DNA of 64,000 nt from an uncultured Synergistales bacterium (GCA_905234075.1 CAJOGI010000008.1:1-64000); one strand, 5' to 3'; shown: positions 9,398 to 20,367, counted from the stretch's first letter. Numbers and translations: made by a program. The notes: generated by a model not told the origin, from the sequence alone.

Positions 9398-9682
9398 TTA
9401 TTCCTGAACCTCCTCTGATACTTCATCAGTGCCGAATACAGGAGCTTTTCTCATAATCTCGACGAGTTCCCAGCGTTTAGTTTTGCTTAACGGCCTTGTC
9501 TCGCGGATTTTGACTTCATCTCCCATGCCGCACTGATTGCTAGCGTCATGAGCCACGTATTTTTTTGCGCGCTTTATTCTTTTTCCATATAACGGGTGTT
9601 CCGCCATTCTTTCAACACGGACGACAACGGTCTTATCCATTTTGTTGCTAACGACGATACCCGTTCTTACTTTACTCGGCAT
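9398..9682 (-). CDS. rpsQ: 30S ribosomal protein S17
   Basis: Primary 16S rRNA-binding OB-fold protein, 94 residues. It shows [38 protein letters not shown] and [18 protein letters not shown]. An acidic C-terminal extension ([11 protein letters not shown]) is slightly longer than usual. It overlaps the end of rpmC by 11 nt. Confidence 0.96.
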   Translation of the reverse strand: MPSKVRTGIVVSNKMDKTVVVRVERMAEHPLYGKRIKRAKKYVAHDASNQCGMGDEVKIRETRPLSKTKRWELVEIMRKAPVFGTDEVSEEVQE

Positions 9683-9902
9683 TGTCTGCTGCTTCCTTTT
9701 CTGTAACGGCCTTCTCAGATGCTATTGTCAAGAGCCTCGCGATAGTCTTTTTGACTTCACGGATCCGGCTTGTGTTCTTCAAATGCCCGACAGCATTCTG
9801 AAAACGAAGGTTGAATAATTCGGTTTTATATTCTTTAACTTTTCCGGCAATCTCTTCGCTTGTAAGCTCTCTGAGTTTTTCCGGCTTTACGCTCGCGTCC
9901 AT
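9672..9902 (-). CDS. rpmC: 50S ribosomal protein L29
   Basis: Helical large-subunit protein near the exit tunnel. From [20 protein letters not shown] it is 76 residues, with the L29 signature [19 protein letters not shown]. An in-frame GTG at 9914 overlaps the GAGGGAG Shine-Dalgarno, so the ATG at 9902 is preferred. The acidic tail ([14 protein letters not shown]) is longer than in many L29 proteins. Confidence 0.92.
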   Translation of the reverse strand: MDASVKPEKLRELTSEEIAGKVKEYKTELFNLRFQNAVGHLKNTSRIREVKKTIARLLTIASEKAVTEKEAADNAE

Positions 9903-9906
9903 CAGG

Positions 9907-10323
9907 CTAATCACTCCCTCCGCTGCGTACCATGCGAACTTTCACGGGCAGTTTATGAGAAGCTGTCCTGAAAGCCTCCTGTGCAAGCTCTTCGCTAATT
10001 CCGGAGAACTCGAACAGAACGCGGCCTCTTTTCACTGCGGCTACCCAAAATTCCGGCGCACCTTTTCCTTTACCCATACGAGTTTCCAAAGGTTTCTTCG
10101 TGTAGGGTCTGTCAGGAAAAACGCGGATCCAGATTTTGCCGCCCTTTTTCATTTTACGCGAAATGGCTATACGTGTCGCTTCAATCTGACGGGCTGTGAG
10201 CCAGACGTTTTCGAGAGCCTGTATACCATAATCGCCGAACGCTATTGTCGTACCGCCCTTTGAGATGCCTCTTAACGGCGAGCGGTGAGACTTTCTAAAT
10301 TTTACACGGCTTGGCATTAACAT
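9907..10323 (-). CDS. rplP: 50S ribosomal protein L16
   Basis: A-site-proximal large-subunit protein, 138 residues. It starts [20 protein letters not shown] and contains the signatures [20 protein letters not shown] and [20 protein letters not shown]. It lies between rpsC and rpmC. Confidence 0.97.
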   Translation of the reverse strand: MLMPSRVKFRKSHRSPLRGISKGGTTIAFGDYGIQALENVWLTARQIEATRIAISRKMKKGGKIWIRVFPDRPYTKKPLETRMGKGKGAPEFWVAAVKRGRVLFEFSGISEELAQEAFRTASHKLPVKVRMVRSGGSD

Positions 10324-10329
10324 GATAGA

Positions 10330-11013
10330 CTATGCCCCCTTATTCGCCGGTCTGTTACGTGCTGAACGTACAGGTGCAGGTGTTTTTTCATGTTCTCTGT
10401 CTCTGTAAATCCAGATTTTGCAGCCGATTACTCCGTACATCGTTACAGCTTCAGCAAAGCCGTAGTCAATGTCAGCCCTTATCGTTGAAAGAGGAAGCTG
10501 GCCTTCGTTGTACCATTCAGTACGGGCAATTTCCGCACCGCCTAAACGTCCCGCAACTTGGGCTTTAATTCCTTTAACGCCTGCCTTTGTCGCTCTGAAA
10601 ATTGCCTGCTTCATTGCGCGTCTGAATGAAACTCTGCGCTCAAGAGAACTTGCAATTCCTTCAGCTACTAACTGGGCTTCAACGTCAGGATTTTTAATTT
10701 CATGCACGTTGACCATGACTTTTCCGCCGGTAAGAGCCTGAAGTTCATTTTTGATGTTCTGAATTTCATTGCCGCCCTTGCCGATGACAACGCCTGGTCT
10801 TGCTGTATGAATAGTGAAACGGACAACAGGCCCAACGCGCTCGATCTCGATGCGTGAAATTCCTGCGCCTTCCCACTTTTTCATGATATATTTACGCAGT
10901 TTTATATCTTCATGAAGCTTTTTTGCGTAATTCTTTTTATCGGCGTACCATCTTGACTGCCACTCGGTTGACACGCCGAGACGATAGCCTATTGGGTGAA
11001 CTTTCTGTCCCAT
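10330..11013 (-). CDS. rpsC: 30S ribosomal protein S3
   Basis: mRNA-entry helicase-site protein, 227 residues. It shows [20 protein letters not shown], the KH-domain GxxG in [16 protein letters not shown], and the S3 signature around [20 protein letters not shown]. The tail is Pro/Arg-rich ([15 protein letters not shown]). Its start shares one base with the rplV stop. Confidence 0.97.
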   Translation of the reverse strand: MGQKVHPIGYRLGVSTEWQSRWYADKKNYAKKLHEDIKLRKYIMKKWEGAGISRIEIERVGPVVRFTIHTARPGVVIGKGGNEIQNIKNELQALTGGKVMVNVHEIKNPDVEAQLVAEGIASSLERRVSFRRAMKQAIFRATKAGVKGIKAQVAGRLGGAEIARTEWYNEGQLPLSTIRADIDYGFAEAVTMYGVIGCKIWIYRDREHEKTPAPVRSARNRPANKGA

Positions 11014-11375
11014 TATTTATTTCCTCCTTGACGTTCGCAAAGCGTAATCGTTATATGCGATGTCTTATGCACATAAGGGTGAGCGCGGCCCATTGAAACA
11101 GGACGAAATCTCTTCATCATCGGCCCCTGATTCGCAAAAGCCTCACAGACATATAACTTATCCAAGTCCATGCCCTCATTATGCTCTGCGTTCGCCATTG
11201 CGCTGTTCAGCACCTTCAATATTATTCCAGCGGCTTTTTTGTCGCTAAATTTTAATATGGTTACGGCATTTTCCGCACTTTTTCCGCGAATAAGCTCCAA
11301 GACCTGACGGACTTTATACGGGGAAATTCTAGCGTTTTTTGTCATTGCCGTTGCAAATGTTAATTCTTCCGCCAT
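11013..11375 (-). CDS. rplV: 50S ribosomal protein L22
   Basis: Exit-tunnel protein, 120 residues. It shows [40 protein letters not shown] and the tunnel loop [20 protein letters not shown]. Its N-terminal [15 protein letters not shown] is a short extension. It lies between rpsS and rpsC. Confidence 0.96.
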   Translation of the reverse strand: MAEELTFATAMTKNARISPYKVRQVLELIRGKSAENAVTILKFSDKKAAGIILKVLNSAMANAEHNEGMDLDKLYVCEAFANQGPMMKRFRPVSMGRAHPYVHKTSHITITLCERQGGNK

Positions 11376-11387
11376 TATTTATTTCTC

Positions 11388-11657
11388 CTATTTCTTTTTG
11401 TCCTGTCCGGCGTGATGTCCGAATTTTCTTGTCGGAGCAAATTCGCCGAGTTTATGACCTACCATATTTTCGCTTATATAAACGGGAAGGTGCATACGTC
11501 CGTTATGTACAGCGATTGTGTGCCCGATCATCTGCGGCACGACGGTTGAACGCCTCGACCAAGTTTTTACGACTTTTTTATTGCCGGAAACGTTCATTGC
11601 TTCTATTCTGTCTAGGAGCCTCTGTTCAACAAAAGGCCCTTTCTTAGTTGAGCGCAT
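11388..11657 (-). CDS. rpsS: 30S ribosomal protein S19
   Basis: Small-subunit head protein, 89 residues. It starts [20 protein letters not shown] and carries the signature [20 protein letters not shown] and [19 protein letters not shown]. It lies between rplB and rplV as in the S10 operon. Confidence 0.97.
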   Translation of the reverse strand: MRSTKKGPFVEQRLLDRIEAMNVSGNKKVVKTWSRRSTVVPQMIGHTIAVHNGRMHLPVYISENMVGHKLGEFAPTRKFGHHAGQDKKK

Positions 11658-11674
11658 TTATTTTTCAGCTCCTT

Positions 11675-12502
11675 TTACTTTTCATAACGCCTGCGGATAA
11701 TCAGCCTGTCTGAAGGCTTGCGCTTGCGTGTCTTGTAACCCTTTGCAGGAGTTCCCCAAGGCGATACGGGATGCTTGTTGGATTTTGATTTTCCTTCACC
11801 GCCGCCCATCGGGTGGTCTACAGGGTTCATTACCATTCCTCTGACTGACGGCCTGCGCCCCTTCCAGCGAGTTTTACCGGCCTTGCCCCAAGAAATGTTA
11901 TCGTAATCTTCGTTGCCTACCTGTCCGATAGTGGCCATGCACTCTAAAAGAATTAAGCGAAGCTCGCCGCTCGGCATTCTGATATAAGCATATTTGCCCT
12001 CTTTGGACATTAACTGCGCACTTGTTCCGGCAGAACGGACAAGTTTTGCACCGCAGCCGGGCTGAAGTTCTATATTATGAATAACCGTACCTACGGGAAT
12101 GTCTTTTAATTTTAAGGCGTTGCCGGGAGTTATATCGCTCTCAGGCCCGGAATAAATCATATCGCCGACATTCAAGCCCTTAGGCATGATTATGTAACGC
12201 TTTTCTCCGTCAGCGTAATTAATGAGGCCGATTCTGGCGTTGCGGTTAGGATCGTATTCAATCGTTGCAACCTTGCCGGGAATGCCTAATTTTTCACGCT
12301 TGAAATCTATAATGCGGTAGGCTCTCCTGTGTCCTCCTCCGATGTGGCGCATAGTAATGCGGCCCGTATTATTGCGGCCTCCATGCTTGCGGAGATGAAC
12401 AACAAGCGAACGCTCCGGTTTATCTGCCGTAATATCTTCGCGGCCCTGAATGCTCATATGGCGGCGTGCGGGCGTATACGGCTTAAACTGTTTAATTGAC
12501 AT
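11675..12502 (-). CDS. rplB: 50S ribosomal protein L2
   Basis: Peptidyl-transferase-proximal large-subunit protein, 275 residues. It shows [30 protein letters not shown]-type core ([20 protein letters not shown]) and the C-terminal [20 protein letters not shown], which contains the catalytic-region histidine. The order rplW-rplB-rpsS is standard. Confidence 0.97.
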   Translation of the reverse strand: MSIKQFKPYTPARRHMSIQGREDITADKPERSLVVHLRKHGGRNNTGRITMRHIGGGHRRAYRIIDFKREKLGIPGKVATIEYDPNRNARIGLINYADGEKRYIIMPKGLNVGDMIYSGPESDITPGNALKLKDIPVGTVIHNIELQPGCGAKLVRSAGTSAQLMSKEGKYAYIRMPSGELRLILLECMATIGQVGNEDYDNISWGKAGKTRWKGRRPSVRGMVMNPVDHPMGGGEGKSKSNKHPVSPWGTPAKGYKTRKRKPSDRLIIRRRYEK

Positions 12503-12520
12503 GTTCGTGTTTCTCCTGTT

Positions 12521-12817
12521 TTATATCGAAGCACCCTCGAAGAACTCGATATGCTGATCCGGTTTGAGGGCTACTATCGCTTTTTTCCATGAGCGCGTAT
12601 ATCCCTTTGTCATTCCGCGACGACGCATCTTGCCCTTAACGTTAATCGTGTTCACTCCGGCTACTTTAACGTTGAAAACTTCTTCAACGGCCTTGCGAAT
12701 CTGAATTTTATTCGCGCTCTTGTGAACTTCAAACGTATATTTATTAAGAGCCATGAGGGAGCTGGATTTTTCCGTAATTACCGGACGGATAATAATATCG
12801 TGAGCAGTTAAATTCAT
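12521..12817 (-). CDS. rplW: 50S ribosomal protein L23
   Basis: Exit-site protein that docks SRP and trigger factor, 98 residues. It shows [40 protein letters not shown] and [20 protein letters not shown]. It overlaps the end of rplD by 4 nt. Confidence 0.96.
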   Translation of the reverse strand: MNLTAHDIIIRPVITEKSSSLMALNKYTFEVHKSANKIQIRKAVEEVFNVKVAGVNTINVKGKMRRRGMTKGYTRSWKKAIVALKPDQHIEFFEGASI

Positions 12818-13440
12818 TTTGAATATACCTCCTCAATTTTTGCTACAACCTCAGGCGTTACGATCAAGTTTTTAGCGTTCAAAATGTCATAAACATTAAT
12901 GCTTGCGACATTGATGCACTTTGCGCCGGGTAAATTTCTTACTGAGCGTGTTACGTTAAAAGCGTTGTTGTGATAAATCACGAGAGTCTTGCCAACGCCG
13001 AGCGCGGTAAATAAATTCTTTATCGCCTTTGTTGACGGCTTCTCGATTGTATCAAAGCCCTTAACGACCGCCATTAAATCCTCGCGGACTTTATCAGAAA
13101 GAACGCTCCTTAAAGCAAGCTGACGGACTTTCTGATTAACTTTCTGATGATAATCTCTTGGATGAGGCCCGTGAGCTACGCCGCCATGCACCCAAATCGG
13201 CGAACGTGTACTTCCCTGACGTGCGCGGCCCGTGTGCTTCTGTCTCCAAGGCTTCTTTCCGCCGCCTGAAACGTCTCCGCGTGTCTTAGTGCTGTGAGTT
13301 CCCTGACGGCAGTTAGCTAAATGCGCCACGACTACCTGATGAATTGCGGCCATATGCACAGGAGTGTCAAAAACTTTGTCAGAAAGTTCCATTTCTCCGG
13401 CTCTTTCGCCCGTGAACTCGTATACTTTTACAAAAGGCAT
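12814..13440 (-). CDS. rplD: 50S ribosomal protein L4
   Basis: Exit-tunnel protein, 208 residues. In Escherichia coli it is also the autogenous regulator of the S10 operon. It shows the tunnel loop [20 protein letters not shown] and [20 protein letters not shown], typical of the family. The ending [16 protein letters not shown] is conserved. Confidence 0.96.
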   Translation of the reverse strand: MPFVKVYEFTGERAGEMELSDKVFDTPVHMAAIHQVVVAHLANCRQGTHSTKTRGDVSGGGKKPWRQKHTGRARQGSTRSPIWVHGGVAHGPHPRDYHQKVNQKVRQLALRSVLSDKVREDLMAVVKGFDTIEKPSTKAIKNLFTALGVGKTLVIYHNNAFNVTRSVRNLPGAKCINVASINVYDILNAKNLIVTPEVVAKIEEVYSK

Positions 13441-13458
13441 AGTATTTCTTTTCCCTCC

Positions 13459-14085
13459 TTATGATTTTTTGTAGAGGGCAAGCAGGCTGTTTTTCGCGCC
13501 CGGTACTGCACCTTTTACTAAAATTAAATTGTTCTCAATGTCTACGGCCATGACGGTGAGATTCTTCACGGTAACTTTATCGCTTCCCATGTGTCCGGGC
13601 ATTCTCTTGCCGGGAAATACGCGGCCGGGATACGAAATTGCTCCGCTTGAACCTCCGTGTCTGTGTTCGACCGAAGTACCATGACTGAACTGCTGACCCC
13701 CAAAGTGATGACGCTTCATAACACCTGCGAAGCCCTTACCTTTGGAAATACCCTTGACGTTGATTTTCTCTCCGGCCTCGAATAAGTCAGCTTTAATTTC
13801 CTGTCCAACTTCATAGCCCTTAACATCGTCAAGCCTAAATTCCCGAAGTGTCTTTTTGGGTTCGAGTTTTAATTTCTCAAACATAACCCTCTGCGGTTTG
13901 GACAGCTTATGAGCTTTTACAGCTCCGAAGCCGAGAAGAACGGCGGAATATCCGTTCTGTTCAGGGGTTCTCAAAGCGACGACTGAACACGGCCCCGCAA
14001 GGACGACCGTAACAGCTACGGCCTGCCCTTCGGAGTCATATATCTGCGTCATTCCGAGTTTCTTCCCCAGAATCCCTATTGACAT
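13459..14085 (-). CDS. rplC: 50S ribosomal protein L3
   Basis: Early-assembly large-subunit protein, 208 residues. It shows GILGKKLGMTQIYDSEGQAV and the conserved central loop KGFAGVMKRHHFGGQQFSHG, with HRHGGSSGAISYPGRVFPGK following. The Gln residue of FGGQQ, which is methylated in some bacteria, is present. It lies between rpsJ and rplD. Confidence 0.97.
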   Translation of the reverse strand: MSIGILGKKLGMTQIYDSEGQAVAVTVVLAGPCSVVALRTPEQNGYSAVLLGFGAVKAHKLSKPQRVMFEKLKLEPKKTLREFRLDDVKGYEVGQEIKADLFEAGEKINVKGISKGKGFAGVMKRHHFGGQQFSHGTSVEHRHGGSSGAISYPGRVFPGKRMPGHMGSDKVTVKNLTVMAVDIENNLILVKGAVPGAKNSLLALYKKS

Positions 14086-14110
14086 GATGAAAATTTCTCC
14101 TTAAAAAAAA

Positions 14111-14416
14111 CTAAAATTTAATCTGAATGTCCACACCCGAAGCTAAATTAAGCTGCATAAGCGCGTCCATTGTTCTCTGTGTCGGTTCGATAATATCTAT
14201 TAATCTTTTGTGAGTGCGCATTTCAAACTGCTCTCTCGCGTCCTTGTCTTTATGGGGCGATTTCAAGATTGTAATTCTTCCGACTTCGGTAGGAAGCGGA
14301 ATAGGACCTGAAACTCTCGCGCCCGTTGACTGTGCAGTCTCTGCGATTTGAGCCGCTGACGTGTCAAGCACTCTGTGGTCAAAAGATTTTAATCTTATGC
14401 GGATTTTGCGTGCCAT
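14111..14416 (-). CDS. rpsJ: 30S ribosomal protein S10
   Basis: Small-subunit head protein that doubles as the NusE transcription-antitermination factor, 101 residues. It shows [20 protein letters not shown] and the signature [20 protein letters not shown]. It is 5 nt after tuf, so the str and S10 gene sets are joined here into one run without an obvious promoter between them. Confidence 0.97.
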   Translation of the reverse strand: MARKIRIRLKSFDHRVLDTSAAQIAETAQSTGARVSGPIPLPTEVGRITILKSPHKDKDAREQFEMRTHKRLIDIIEPTQRTMDALMQLNLASGVDIQIKF

Positions 14417-14421
14417 GATAA

Positions 14422-15624
14422 TTACTCGATAATCTGGGTTACAACTCCCGCTCCGACTGTATGTCCGCCTTCACGAACTGCAAAGCGAAGGCCTTCTTCC
14501 ATCGCTATCGGCACGATTAACTCGACTTCAAATGTCGCGTTGTCGCCCGGCATGACCATTTCAACGCCCTCAGGAAGTTTGATGTTTCCGGTAACGTCCG
14601 TCGTTCTGAAGTAGAACTGCGGCTTGTAGCCTGCAAAGAACGGTGTATGACGTCCGCCCTCTTCCTTCTTTAAGACGTAAACTTCGCCCTTGAATTTCGT
14701 ATGAGGAGTAACAGTCTTCGGCTTTGCAAGAACCTGTCCGCGCTGTACGTCGGTCTTGTCAATTCCGCGTAATAATACGCCTACGTTGTCTCCGGCCTCT
14801 GCGCTGTCAAGGATCTTTCTGAACATTTCAAGCGATGTTGCGACTGAAGTCTGGGTGTCTCTGACCATACCGACGATTTCAACAGGCTCGCCGGCTTTGA
14901 TTACGCCGCGCTCAACACGTCCGGTAACAACTGTGCCGCGTCCTGAAATCGTGAATACGTCCTCGATAGGCATAAGGAACGGCTTATCAATATCGCGTAC
15001 AGGCGCAGGAATGTAGCTGTCGCAAGCGTCCATTAAGTCCCAAATCGGTTTGCAGATCGGGTCTTCGCGTGTGCCGTTGCCCTTCTCAAGAACTTCAAGA
15101 GCTGAACCGCGAATAATGGGAATGTCATCGCCGGGGAACTCGTATTTATTAAGAAGCTCGCGGACTTCCATTTCAACGAGGTCTAATAATTCAGGGTCGT
15201 CAACCTGGTCAGTCTTGTTCATGAAAACGACAAGCGCAGGAACGTTGACCTGACGGGCAAGAAGAACGTGCTCACGGGTCTGAGGCATCGGGCCGTCTGC
15301 TGCTGAAACAACGAGAATAGCTCCGTCCATCTGAGCTGCGCCGGTGATCATGTTCTTGATGTAGTCGGCGTGGCCGGGGCAGTCGATGTGCGCGTAGTGG
15401 CGTTTGTCTGTCTGATACTCAACGTGAGCGATGTTAATCGTAATTCCGCGCTCTCTCTCTTCAGGGGCCTTGTCGATCATGTCATATGCCGTAAATTCTG
15501 CATAGTTCTGTGTGGCAAGGCACTTTGTAATAGCTGCTGTAAGTGTTGTTTTGCCGTGATCGATATGTCCAATCGTTCCGATATTTAAGTGAGGCTTAGT
15601 GCGCTCAAACTTTTCTTTTGCCAT
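14422..15624 (-). CDS. tuf: Elongation factor Tu
   Basis: GTPase that delivers aminoacyl-tRNA to the ribosome, 400 residues. G1 is [10 protein letters not shown]2 region is [16 protein letters not shown]3 is [11 protein letters not shown] and G4 is NKTD (NKxD, usually NKCD). Domains 2 and 3 follow with the typical ending [20 protein letters not shown]. It is followed 5 nt later by rpsJ. No second tuf gene is in the window. Confidence 0.97.
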   Translation of the reverse strand: MAKEKFERTKPHLNIGTIGHIDHGKTTLTAAITKCLATQNYAEFTAYDMIDKAPEERERGITINIAHVEYQTDKRHYAHIDCPGHADYIKNMITGAAQMDGAILVVSAADGPMPQTREHVLLARQVNVPALVVFMNKTDQVDDPELLDLVEMEVRELLNKYEFPGDDIPIIRGSALEVLEKGNGTREDPICKPIWDLMDACDSYIPAPVRDIDKPFLMPIEDVFTISGRGTVVTGRVERGVIKAGEPVEIVGMVRDTQTSVATSLEMFRKILDSAEAGDNVGVLLRGIDKTDVQRGQVLAKPKTVTPHTKFKGEVYVLKKEEGGRHTPFFAGYKPQFYFRTTDVTGNIKLPEGVEMVMPGDNATFEVELIVPIAMEEGLRFAVREGGHTVGAGVVTQIIE

Positions 15625-15653
15625 AATTCTAAACTCCTTTAATAAACTAAAAA

Positions 15654-17714
15654 TTAAATTTTTCCCTGCAAAATCTTTTCGCTGACTTCGGCAGGTGTCT
15701 GTTCATAGTGATCAAACTGCATCGAGTAATTTGCGCGTCCTGAGGTCTTGCTTCTTAAATCAGTCGCGTAACCGAACATTCCGACTAACGGGACGAAAGC
15801 CCTGATAATTCTTGCGTTGGCTCTCATGTCCATTCCGTCAATGCGTCCGCGCCTCGACGATAAATCACCGATTACGTCTCCTACATACTCTTCGGGCGTT
15901 ACAACTTCAACCGACATAACAGGCTCCATTAAAACCGGATCGGCTTTCTTCATTGCCTCTTTGAAACCCATTGACGCGGCGATTTTGAATGCCATTTCGG
16001 AGCTGTCAACTTCGTGATACGAACCGTCAACGAGAGTAACTTTCACGCCGATAACGGGATAACCGCCAAGAACGCCTGATTGTACTGCTTCCTCAAGTCC
16101 TTTTTCAACGGCTGTGATAAATTCTTTCGGAATTGCTCCGCCGACAATTTTATCAACAAACTCGTATTTTCCTTCTTCAAGCGGCTCAATGTCAAATACA
16201 ACGTGTCCGTACTGACCGCGACCGCCCGACTGACGAATATATTTGCCTTCAGCGTGCGCCGGTTTTCTGATTGCTTCACGGTACGCAACTTGAGGATTGC
16301 CGACCTTTACATCAACACCGAACTCGCGCTTTAATCTGTCGACGATGATTTCAAGATGTAATTCGCCCATTCCTGAAATTACTGTCTGTCCGCTCTCTTC
16401 GTCATTATGGACTTTGAAAGTCGGGTCTTCGTCTGCAAGAGCGTTAAGCCCTTTAGCAAGTTTAACTTTATCCTGCTGTGTAGCCGGCTCGACTGCTAAT
16501 GAGATAACAGGCTCAGGAAATTCGAGGCTCTCTAAAACAATTTGATTGCTCTCATCGCAAAGAGTGTCGCCCGTCTTTGTTGCTTTTAACGAAGGAACTG
16601 CGACTATCATTCCGGCTTCCATCGAGTCAATATCTTCGCGCTTGTTCGAGTGCATTCTCATGATACGCCCAATACGCTCTTTCTGTCCTGAAGTCGGATT
16701 ATAAACCGCGCTGCCCTTTTCAAGTTTTCCCGAATAAACCCTCAAGAAAAATAATTTTCCTAAGAACGGGTCAACCGCAACTTTGAAAGCTAACGCCGTA
16801 AAAGGCTCTTTCGGATCGCTGTGTCTCTCAATAACTTTTTCGGAATCGCTCGGCGATACTCCCTTAATCGGCGGTAAATCGACCGGGCTCGGAAGATATT
16901 CGACGACCGCATCAAGCAAAGGCTCGACACATTTATTCTTGAAAGCTGAACCGCATAACACCGGCACGGCCTTGAGATTAATTACAGCCTCGCGCAAAGT
17001 CTTGCGGATTAACTCAGAACTTACGGGCTTACCCTCAAGATAAAGCGTCATTAAATCATCGCTGTAATCTGAAAGAGCTTCGATAATATTATCGCGTCCC
17101 TGCTTGGCTTCCATTGCAAGCTCGGCAGGAATTGTTCCCTCTCTCGGAGGCTGGCCCAAGACTCCCGAAAAATATAAAGCCTTTTGGTCAATTAAATCTA
17201 CTACTCCGGCAAAATCGTCTTCAGCTCCGATCGGAAGCTGTAAAGGTATCGCGTTCGCTCCAAGCCTTTCACGCATGGCCTTGACAACTGAAGCAAAATC
17301 CGCGCCTATTCTGTCCATCTTATTCACAAACGCGACTCTCGGCACGTGATATTTATCAGCCTGTCTCCAAACCGTTTCTGACTGAGGCTCGACACCTCCG
17401 ACCGCACAGAATACCGCGACGGCTCCGTCAAGAACACGCATTGAGCGTTCAACTTCAACCGTAAAATCCACGTGGCCTGGCGTATCAATTAAATTAATAG
17501 TAAATCCCTTCCAAGCGCACGTCGTAGCGGCTGAGGTTATCGTGATACCGCGCTCTCTTTCCTGCTCCATCCAGTCCATCGTGGCTGTGCCCTCGTGAAC
17601 TTCGCCGACTTTATAATTACTTCCCGTGTAATATAGTATTCGCTCGCTCGTCGTTGTCTTTCCGGCGTCAATATGAGCCGCAATACCTATATTTCTTACT
17701 TTAGTGATTTCCAA
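15654..17714 (-). CDS. fusA: Elongation factor G
   Basis: Translocase GTPase, 686 residues. It shows the P-loop [39 protein letters not shown] and the domain IV loop around [20 protein letters not shown]. Its length and residues are those of a canonical EF-G. It lies between rpsG and tuf as in the str operon. Confidence 0.97.
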   Translation of the reverse strand: MEITKVRNIGIAAHIDAGKTTTSERILYYTGSNYKVGEVHEGTATMDWMEQERERGITITSAATTCAWKGFTINLIDTPGHVDFTVEVERSMRVLDGAVAVFCAVGGVEPQSETVWRQADKYHVPRVAFVNKMDRIGADFASVVKAMRERLGANAIPLQLPIGAEDDFAGVVDLIDQKALYFSGVLGQPPREGTIPAELAMEAKQGRDNIIEALSDYSDDLMTLYLEGKPVSSELIRKTLREAVINLKAVPVLCGSAFKNKCVEPLLDAVVEYLPSPVDLPPIKGVSPSDSEKVIERHSDPKEPFTALAFKVAVDPFLGKLFFLRVYSGKLEKGSAVYNPTSGQKERIGRIMRMHSNKREDIDSMEAGMIVAVPSLKATKTGDTLCDESNQIVLESLEFPEPVISLAVEPATQQDKVKLAKGLNALADEDPTFKVHNDEESGQTVISGMGELHLEIIVDRLKREFGVDVKVGNPQVAYREAIRKPAHAEGKYIRQSGGRGQYGHVVFDIEPLEEGKYEFVDKIVGGAIPKEFITAVEKGLEEAVQSGVLGGYPVIGVKVTLVDGSYHEVDSSEMAFKIAASMGFKEAMKKADPVLMEPVMSVEVVTPEEYVGDVIGDLSSRRGRIDGMDMRANARIIRAFVPLVGMFGYATDLRSKTSGRANYSMQFDHYEQTPAEVSEKILQGKI

Positions 17715-17747
17715 AAATCTACACCTGCAAAAATTAAATTTTTCAAC

Positions 17748-18218
17748 TTACCAGCGGTAATGTGCGAACGCTCTGTTAGCTTCGGCCATTCTGTGAGTGT
17801 CATCACGGCGTTTAATTGAAGCTCCTTCGTTTTTATAAGCGTCCATTAACTCGCGCATAAGTCTTTCGTGCATCGGCATTCCCTTTTTAGCTCTGGCGAA
17901 AGAAACTATCCAGCGGATTGAAAGCTGAACTCCTCTTTCAGGCGTAACTTCTACCGGAACCTGATACGTTGCTCCGCCGACGCGGCGCGGACGAACTTCA
18001 ATATTCGGCGTTACGTTAGCCATTGCCTTTTCAAAAACTTCAAAGGGTTCTACGCCTAACTTCTCCGCAGCTCCTTCTAATGCGCCGTAAAAAATTTTTT
18101 CGGCTAAGCTGCGTTTTCCGCCCTTCATCAATGCACTGATAAATCTCGACGCTGCCGGATTGTTAAATCTGATGTCCGGCACGGGCGGACGTTTCTTAAT
18201 ATGTCCTTTTCTCGGCAT
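17748..18218 (-). CDS. rpsG: 30S ribosomal protein S7
   Basis: Small-subunit head protein that nucleates 3' domain assembly, 156 residues. In Escherichia coli S7 is the autoregulator of the str operon. It shows MPRKGHIKKRPPVPDIRFNN, VEVRPRRVGGATYQVPVEV-type core and HRMAEANRAFAHYRW at the end. It lies 17 nt after rpsL. Confidence 0.97.
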   Translation of the reverse strand: MPRKGHIKKRPPVPDIRFNNPAASRFISALMKGGKRSLAEKIFYGALEGAAEKLGVEPFEVFEKAMANVTPNIEVRPRRVGGATYQVPVEVTPERGVQLSIRWIVSFARAKKGMPMHERLMRELMDAYKNEGASIKRRDDTHRMAEANRAFAHYRW

Positions 18219-18235
18219 AATTAATAATCCTCCTG

Positions 18236-18613
18236 CTAATTAGCCTTCGGTTTACGCGCACCATATTTCGAGCGGCTTCTCTTGCGGTTTTCGACTCCTC
18301 CGCAGTCTAAAGTTCCTCTTATAATATGATAACGAACGCCGGGCAAGTCCTTTACACGTCCTCCGCGAACAAGCACAACCGAGTGTTCCTGTAAGTTATG
18401 CCCGATTCCGGGAATGTATGATGTAACTTCGATGCCGTTAGTAAGTCTAACACGCGCAACTTTTCTTAAAGCTGAGTTCGGCTTCTTGGGCGTTATCGTG
18501 TAAACACGAGTGCAAACACCTCTGCGAGCCGGGTTTCCCTGTAATGCCGGAGAATTACTCTTGCTCTTCTTCTCTTCGCGTCCTAAGCGGACAAGCTGAT
18601 TAATTGTCGGCAC
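18236..18613 (-). CDS. rpsL: 30S ribosomal protein S12
   Basis: Decoding-centre protein, 125 residues, first gene of the minus-strand cluster. It starts at a GTG ([11 protein letters not shown]). The conserved [20 protein letters not shown] and [13 protein letters not shown] loops, where streptomycin-resistance substitutions usually fall, have the common wild-type residues. The only local Shine-Dalgarno (CAGGAG) is just 3 nt from the GTG. A stronger AGGAGG sits further upstream behind a stem (see leader). Confidence 0.96.
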   Translation of the reverse strand: MPTINQLVRLGREEKKSKSNSPALQGNPARRGVCTRVYTITPKKPNSALRKVARVRLTNGIEVTSYIPGIGHNLQEHSVVLVRGGRVKDLPGVRYHIIRGTLDCGGVENRKRSRSKYGARKPKAN

Positions 18614-18618
18614 AGACT

Positions 18619-18695
18619 CCTGCTGTCAAAATAAAACTTAAAAATTTTTCGGACGAGCTGAAATTTCGCCCTATCAACAGCAGGTTACACCTCCT
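18619..18695 (-). promoter_or_regulatory. Structured rpsL leader with distant Shine-Dalgarno
   Basis: The rpsL 5' leader contains CCTGCTGT (18684-18677) and its perfect complement ACAGCAGG (18626-18619), which includes part of the local Shine-Dalgarno. An inner hairpin (18671-18666 with 18656-18651) lies inside the loop. Immediately 5' of the stem is a strong AGGAGG (18695-18690). Folding the stem leaves TGTAA plus AGTCT, 10 nt, between that AGGAGG and the GTG start. A regulatory or start-selecting role is inference. Confidence 0.5.
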
Positions 18696-18726
18696 CTCTC
18701 AAAATTTCTATCTAAATAGCTTGTAA

Positions 18727-18755
18727 ATATTAGCAATCAAGAACGTTAATGTCAA
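18727..18755 (-). promoter_or_regulatory. Sigma-70 promoter of the rpsL cluster
   Basis: Reading the minus strand, TTGACA (18755-18750) and TAATAT (18732-18727) are separated by exactly 17 nt, close to full consensus. Transcription would begin near 18720 and give a leader of about 107 nt before rpsL. It is the only strong promoter seen for the ribosomal cluster. Confidence 0.85.
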
Positions 18756-18759
18756 GAAT

Positions 18760-19083
18760 TTTTTTTGAAAAAGATTTTTTTTGCGAGTCTCAAAAAAAAC
18801 ACTCATGATATAATAAACGCGAAAAAATTTTTCCCACAAGATTAAATTTTTTTTGCAACTACATTTACAATTACAAAAATATTAAAATTTTTTAGCCCTT
18901 CAAAAAATTTCCAGAGCAAATAAAAAAAATAAGTTCGCAAATTTTTTCACGGCCTCTTAAAAAAAATTCTTCTTTTAATTTCAAGTGCATAAAAATTTAT
19001 AAACGTTCGTAAAAATTTTTTAGGACTTTGATAAAATATTCTCGAAATTTTTTCAGAATTTTTCGGAGGGGGAATTTTTTACA
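18760..19083 (+). promoter_or_regulatory. AT-rich leu upstream region
   Basis: No gene is seen here. It is dominated by A-runs and T-runs. Two extended -10 elements point toward leuC: TGaTATAAT (18806-18814) and TGaTAAAAT (19029-19037). Neither has a convincing -35. A GGAGGGG lies upstream of the leuC ATG. No T-box, leucine-rich leader peptide or clear attenuator was recognised. Confidence 0.4.
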
Positions 19084-20355
19084 ATGCCAATGACGATGAC
19101 GCAGAAAATTCTTGCGGCTCATGCAGGGCTTGACGAAGTTCACGCAGGACAATTAATTCAAGCGAAACTCGATTTAACGCTCGGCAATGACATCACAGCT
19201 CCCGTTGCCATTAACGAATTTGAAGCGGCCGGCTTCGATAAAATTTTTGACGATAAAAAAGTAGTCTTAGTTATGGATCACTTCACGCCCAACAAAGATA
19301 TTAAATCCGCAACGCAGTGCAAACAGTGCAGAACTTTCGCAAAAAGATTTAATCTCAAAAATTTTTTTGATGTCGGCACTATGGGAATAGAACACGCGCT
19401 CTTGCCTGAACAGGGACTTGTTGCTCCGGGCGAGGCGATTATCGGCGCAGACTCACACACCTGCACTTACGGAGCTGTCAACGCATTTTCAACGGGTGTC
19501 GGCTCAACGGACTTGGGCGCGGCTATGGCGGTCGGCTATACGTGGTTCAAAGTCCCGGCAGCTATTAAAGTCAACGTAACGGGCAAGAAAAAAGATTTTG
19601 TTTCGGGCAAGGACGTAATTTTATATTTAATCGGCAAAATCGGAGTCGACGGAGCTTTATATAAATCGCTCGAATTTTGCGGCGAGGGCCTGAAAGAATT
19701 GACGATGGCCGACCGCTTGACTATTGCTAACATGGCTATCGAAGCAGGCGGCAAAAACGGAATATTCCCGGTCGATGACATCACACGCGAATTTTTGAAG
19801 GGCCGGGTTACTCGCGAATGGACAGCTTACGACCCCGACCCCGATGCGGAATATGAAAGCACCGTTGAATTAAATCTCAATGAGATCGACTGCACGGTGT
19901 CTTGGCCTCATTTACCTGAAAACGCAAAACCTGCTACAGAAGGAAAAAATATAAAGATCGATCAAATTGTAATCGGCTCATGCACTAACGGAAGAATTGA
20001 AGATTTGAAAGCCGCCGCAGAAATTTTTAAGGGCAGGCACTTGGCTGACGGCGTTCGGGGAATTATTATACCGGCTACTCAGAGCGTTTATAGAGAAGCT
20101 ATTAAGCGCGGCTATGTTGAAATTTTCCTTGACGCAGGCTGTATCGTATCAACTCCGACCTGCGGGCCGTGCTTGGGCGGTCATATGGGAGTTTTAGCGA
20201 AGGGCGAACGCTGTGTATCAACAACAAACCGCAATTTTGTCGGCAGAATGGGACACACCGAGAGCGAAGTTTATTTAGCGTCTCCGGCCGTCGCTGCTGC
20301 GTCAGGAATTGCCGGGCACATCGCGCACCCAAGTCAGGTAGGAGTTAGGAGTTAG
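19084..20355 (+). CDS. leuC: 3-isopropylmalate dehydratase large subunit
   Basis: Aconitase-family enzyme isomerising 2- to 3-isopropylmalate in leucine synthesis, with LeuD. It is 423 residues, the shorter type-2 (archaeal/Thermotoga-like) form. It shows the [20 protein letters not shown] region, and [4Fe-4S] ligand cysteines in [14 protein letters not shown] and [14 protein letters not shown]. The last codons and stop fall in a TAGGAG heptad repeat (QVGVRS*). No leuA is in the window, so substrate range (for example citramalate-derived) cannot be fixed from context alone. Confidence 0.95.
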   Translation: MPMTMTQKILAAHAGLDEVHAGQLIQAKLDLTLGNDITAPVAINEFEAAGFDKIFDDKKVVLVMDHFTPNKDIKSATQCKQCRTFAKRFNLKNFFDVGTMGIEHALLPEQGLVAPGEAIIGADSHTCTYGAVNAFSTGVGSTDLGAAMAVGYTWFKVPAAIKVNVTGKKKDFVSGKDVILYLIGKIGVDGALYKSLEFCGEGLKELTMADRLTIANMAIEAGGKNGIFPVDDITREFLKGRVTREWTAYDPDPDAEYESTVELNLNEIDCTVSWPHLPENAKPATEGKNIKIDQIVIGSCTNGRIEDLKAAAEIFKGRHLADGVRGIIIPATQSVYREAIKRGYVEIFLDAGCIVSTPTCGPCLGGHMGVLAKGERCVSTTNRNFVGRMGHTESEVYLASPAVAAASGIAGHIAHPSQVGVRS

Positions 20356-20367
20356 GAGGTAGGAGTT
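20337..20367 (+). repeat. Heptanucleotide repeat, leuC-leuD junction
   Basis: Four heptads of the type GTTAGGA/GGTAGGA in tandem, preceded by CAGG. They encode the end of leuC, include its TAG stop, and continue to the ribosome binding site of leuD. It is one of several copies of the same repeat family in the window. Confidence 0.9.

Noticed and set aside
19030-19083. T-box or leucine attenuator before leuC
   Set aside because: No T-box sequence, no Leu-rich leader peptide and no alternative hairpins were found.
18614-19083. tRNA or small RNA gene in the 470-nt gap
   Set aside because: No cloverleaf or conserved RNA was recognised; only A/T runs, promoters and the rpsL leader.
20337-20367. 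Heptad repeats as a CRISPR array
   Set aside because: Units are 7 bp, directly tandem, without spacers, and no cas genes are present.
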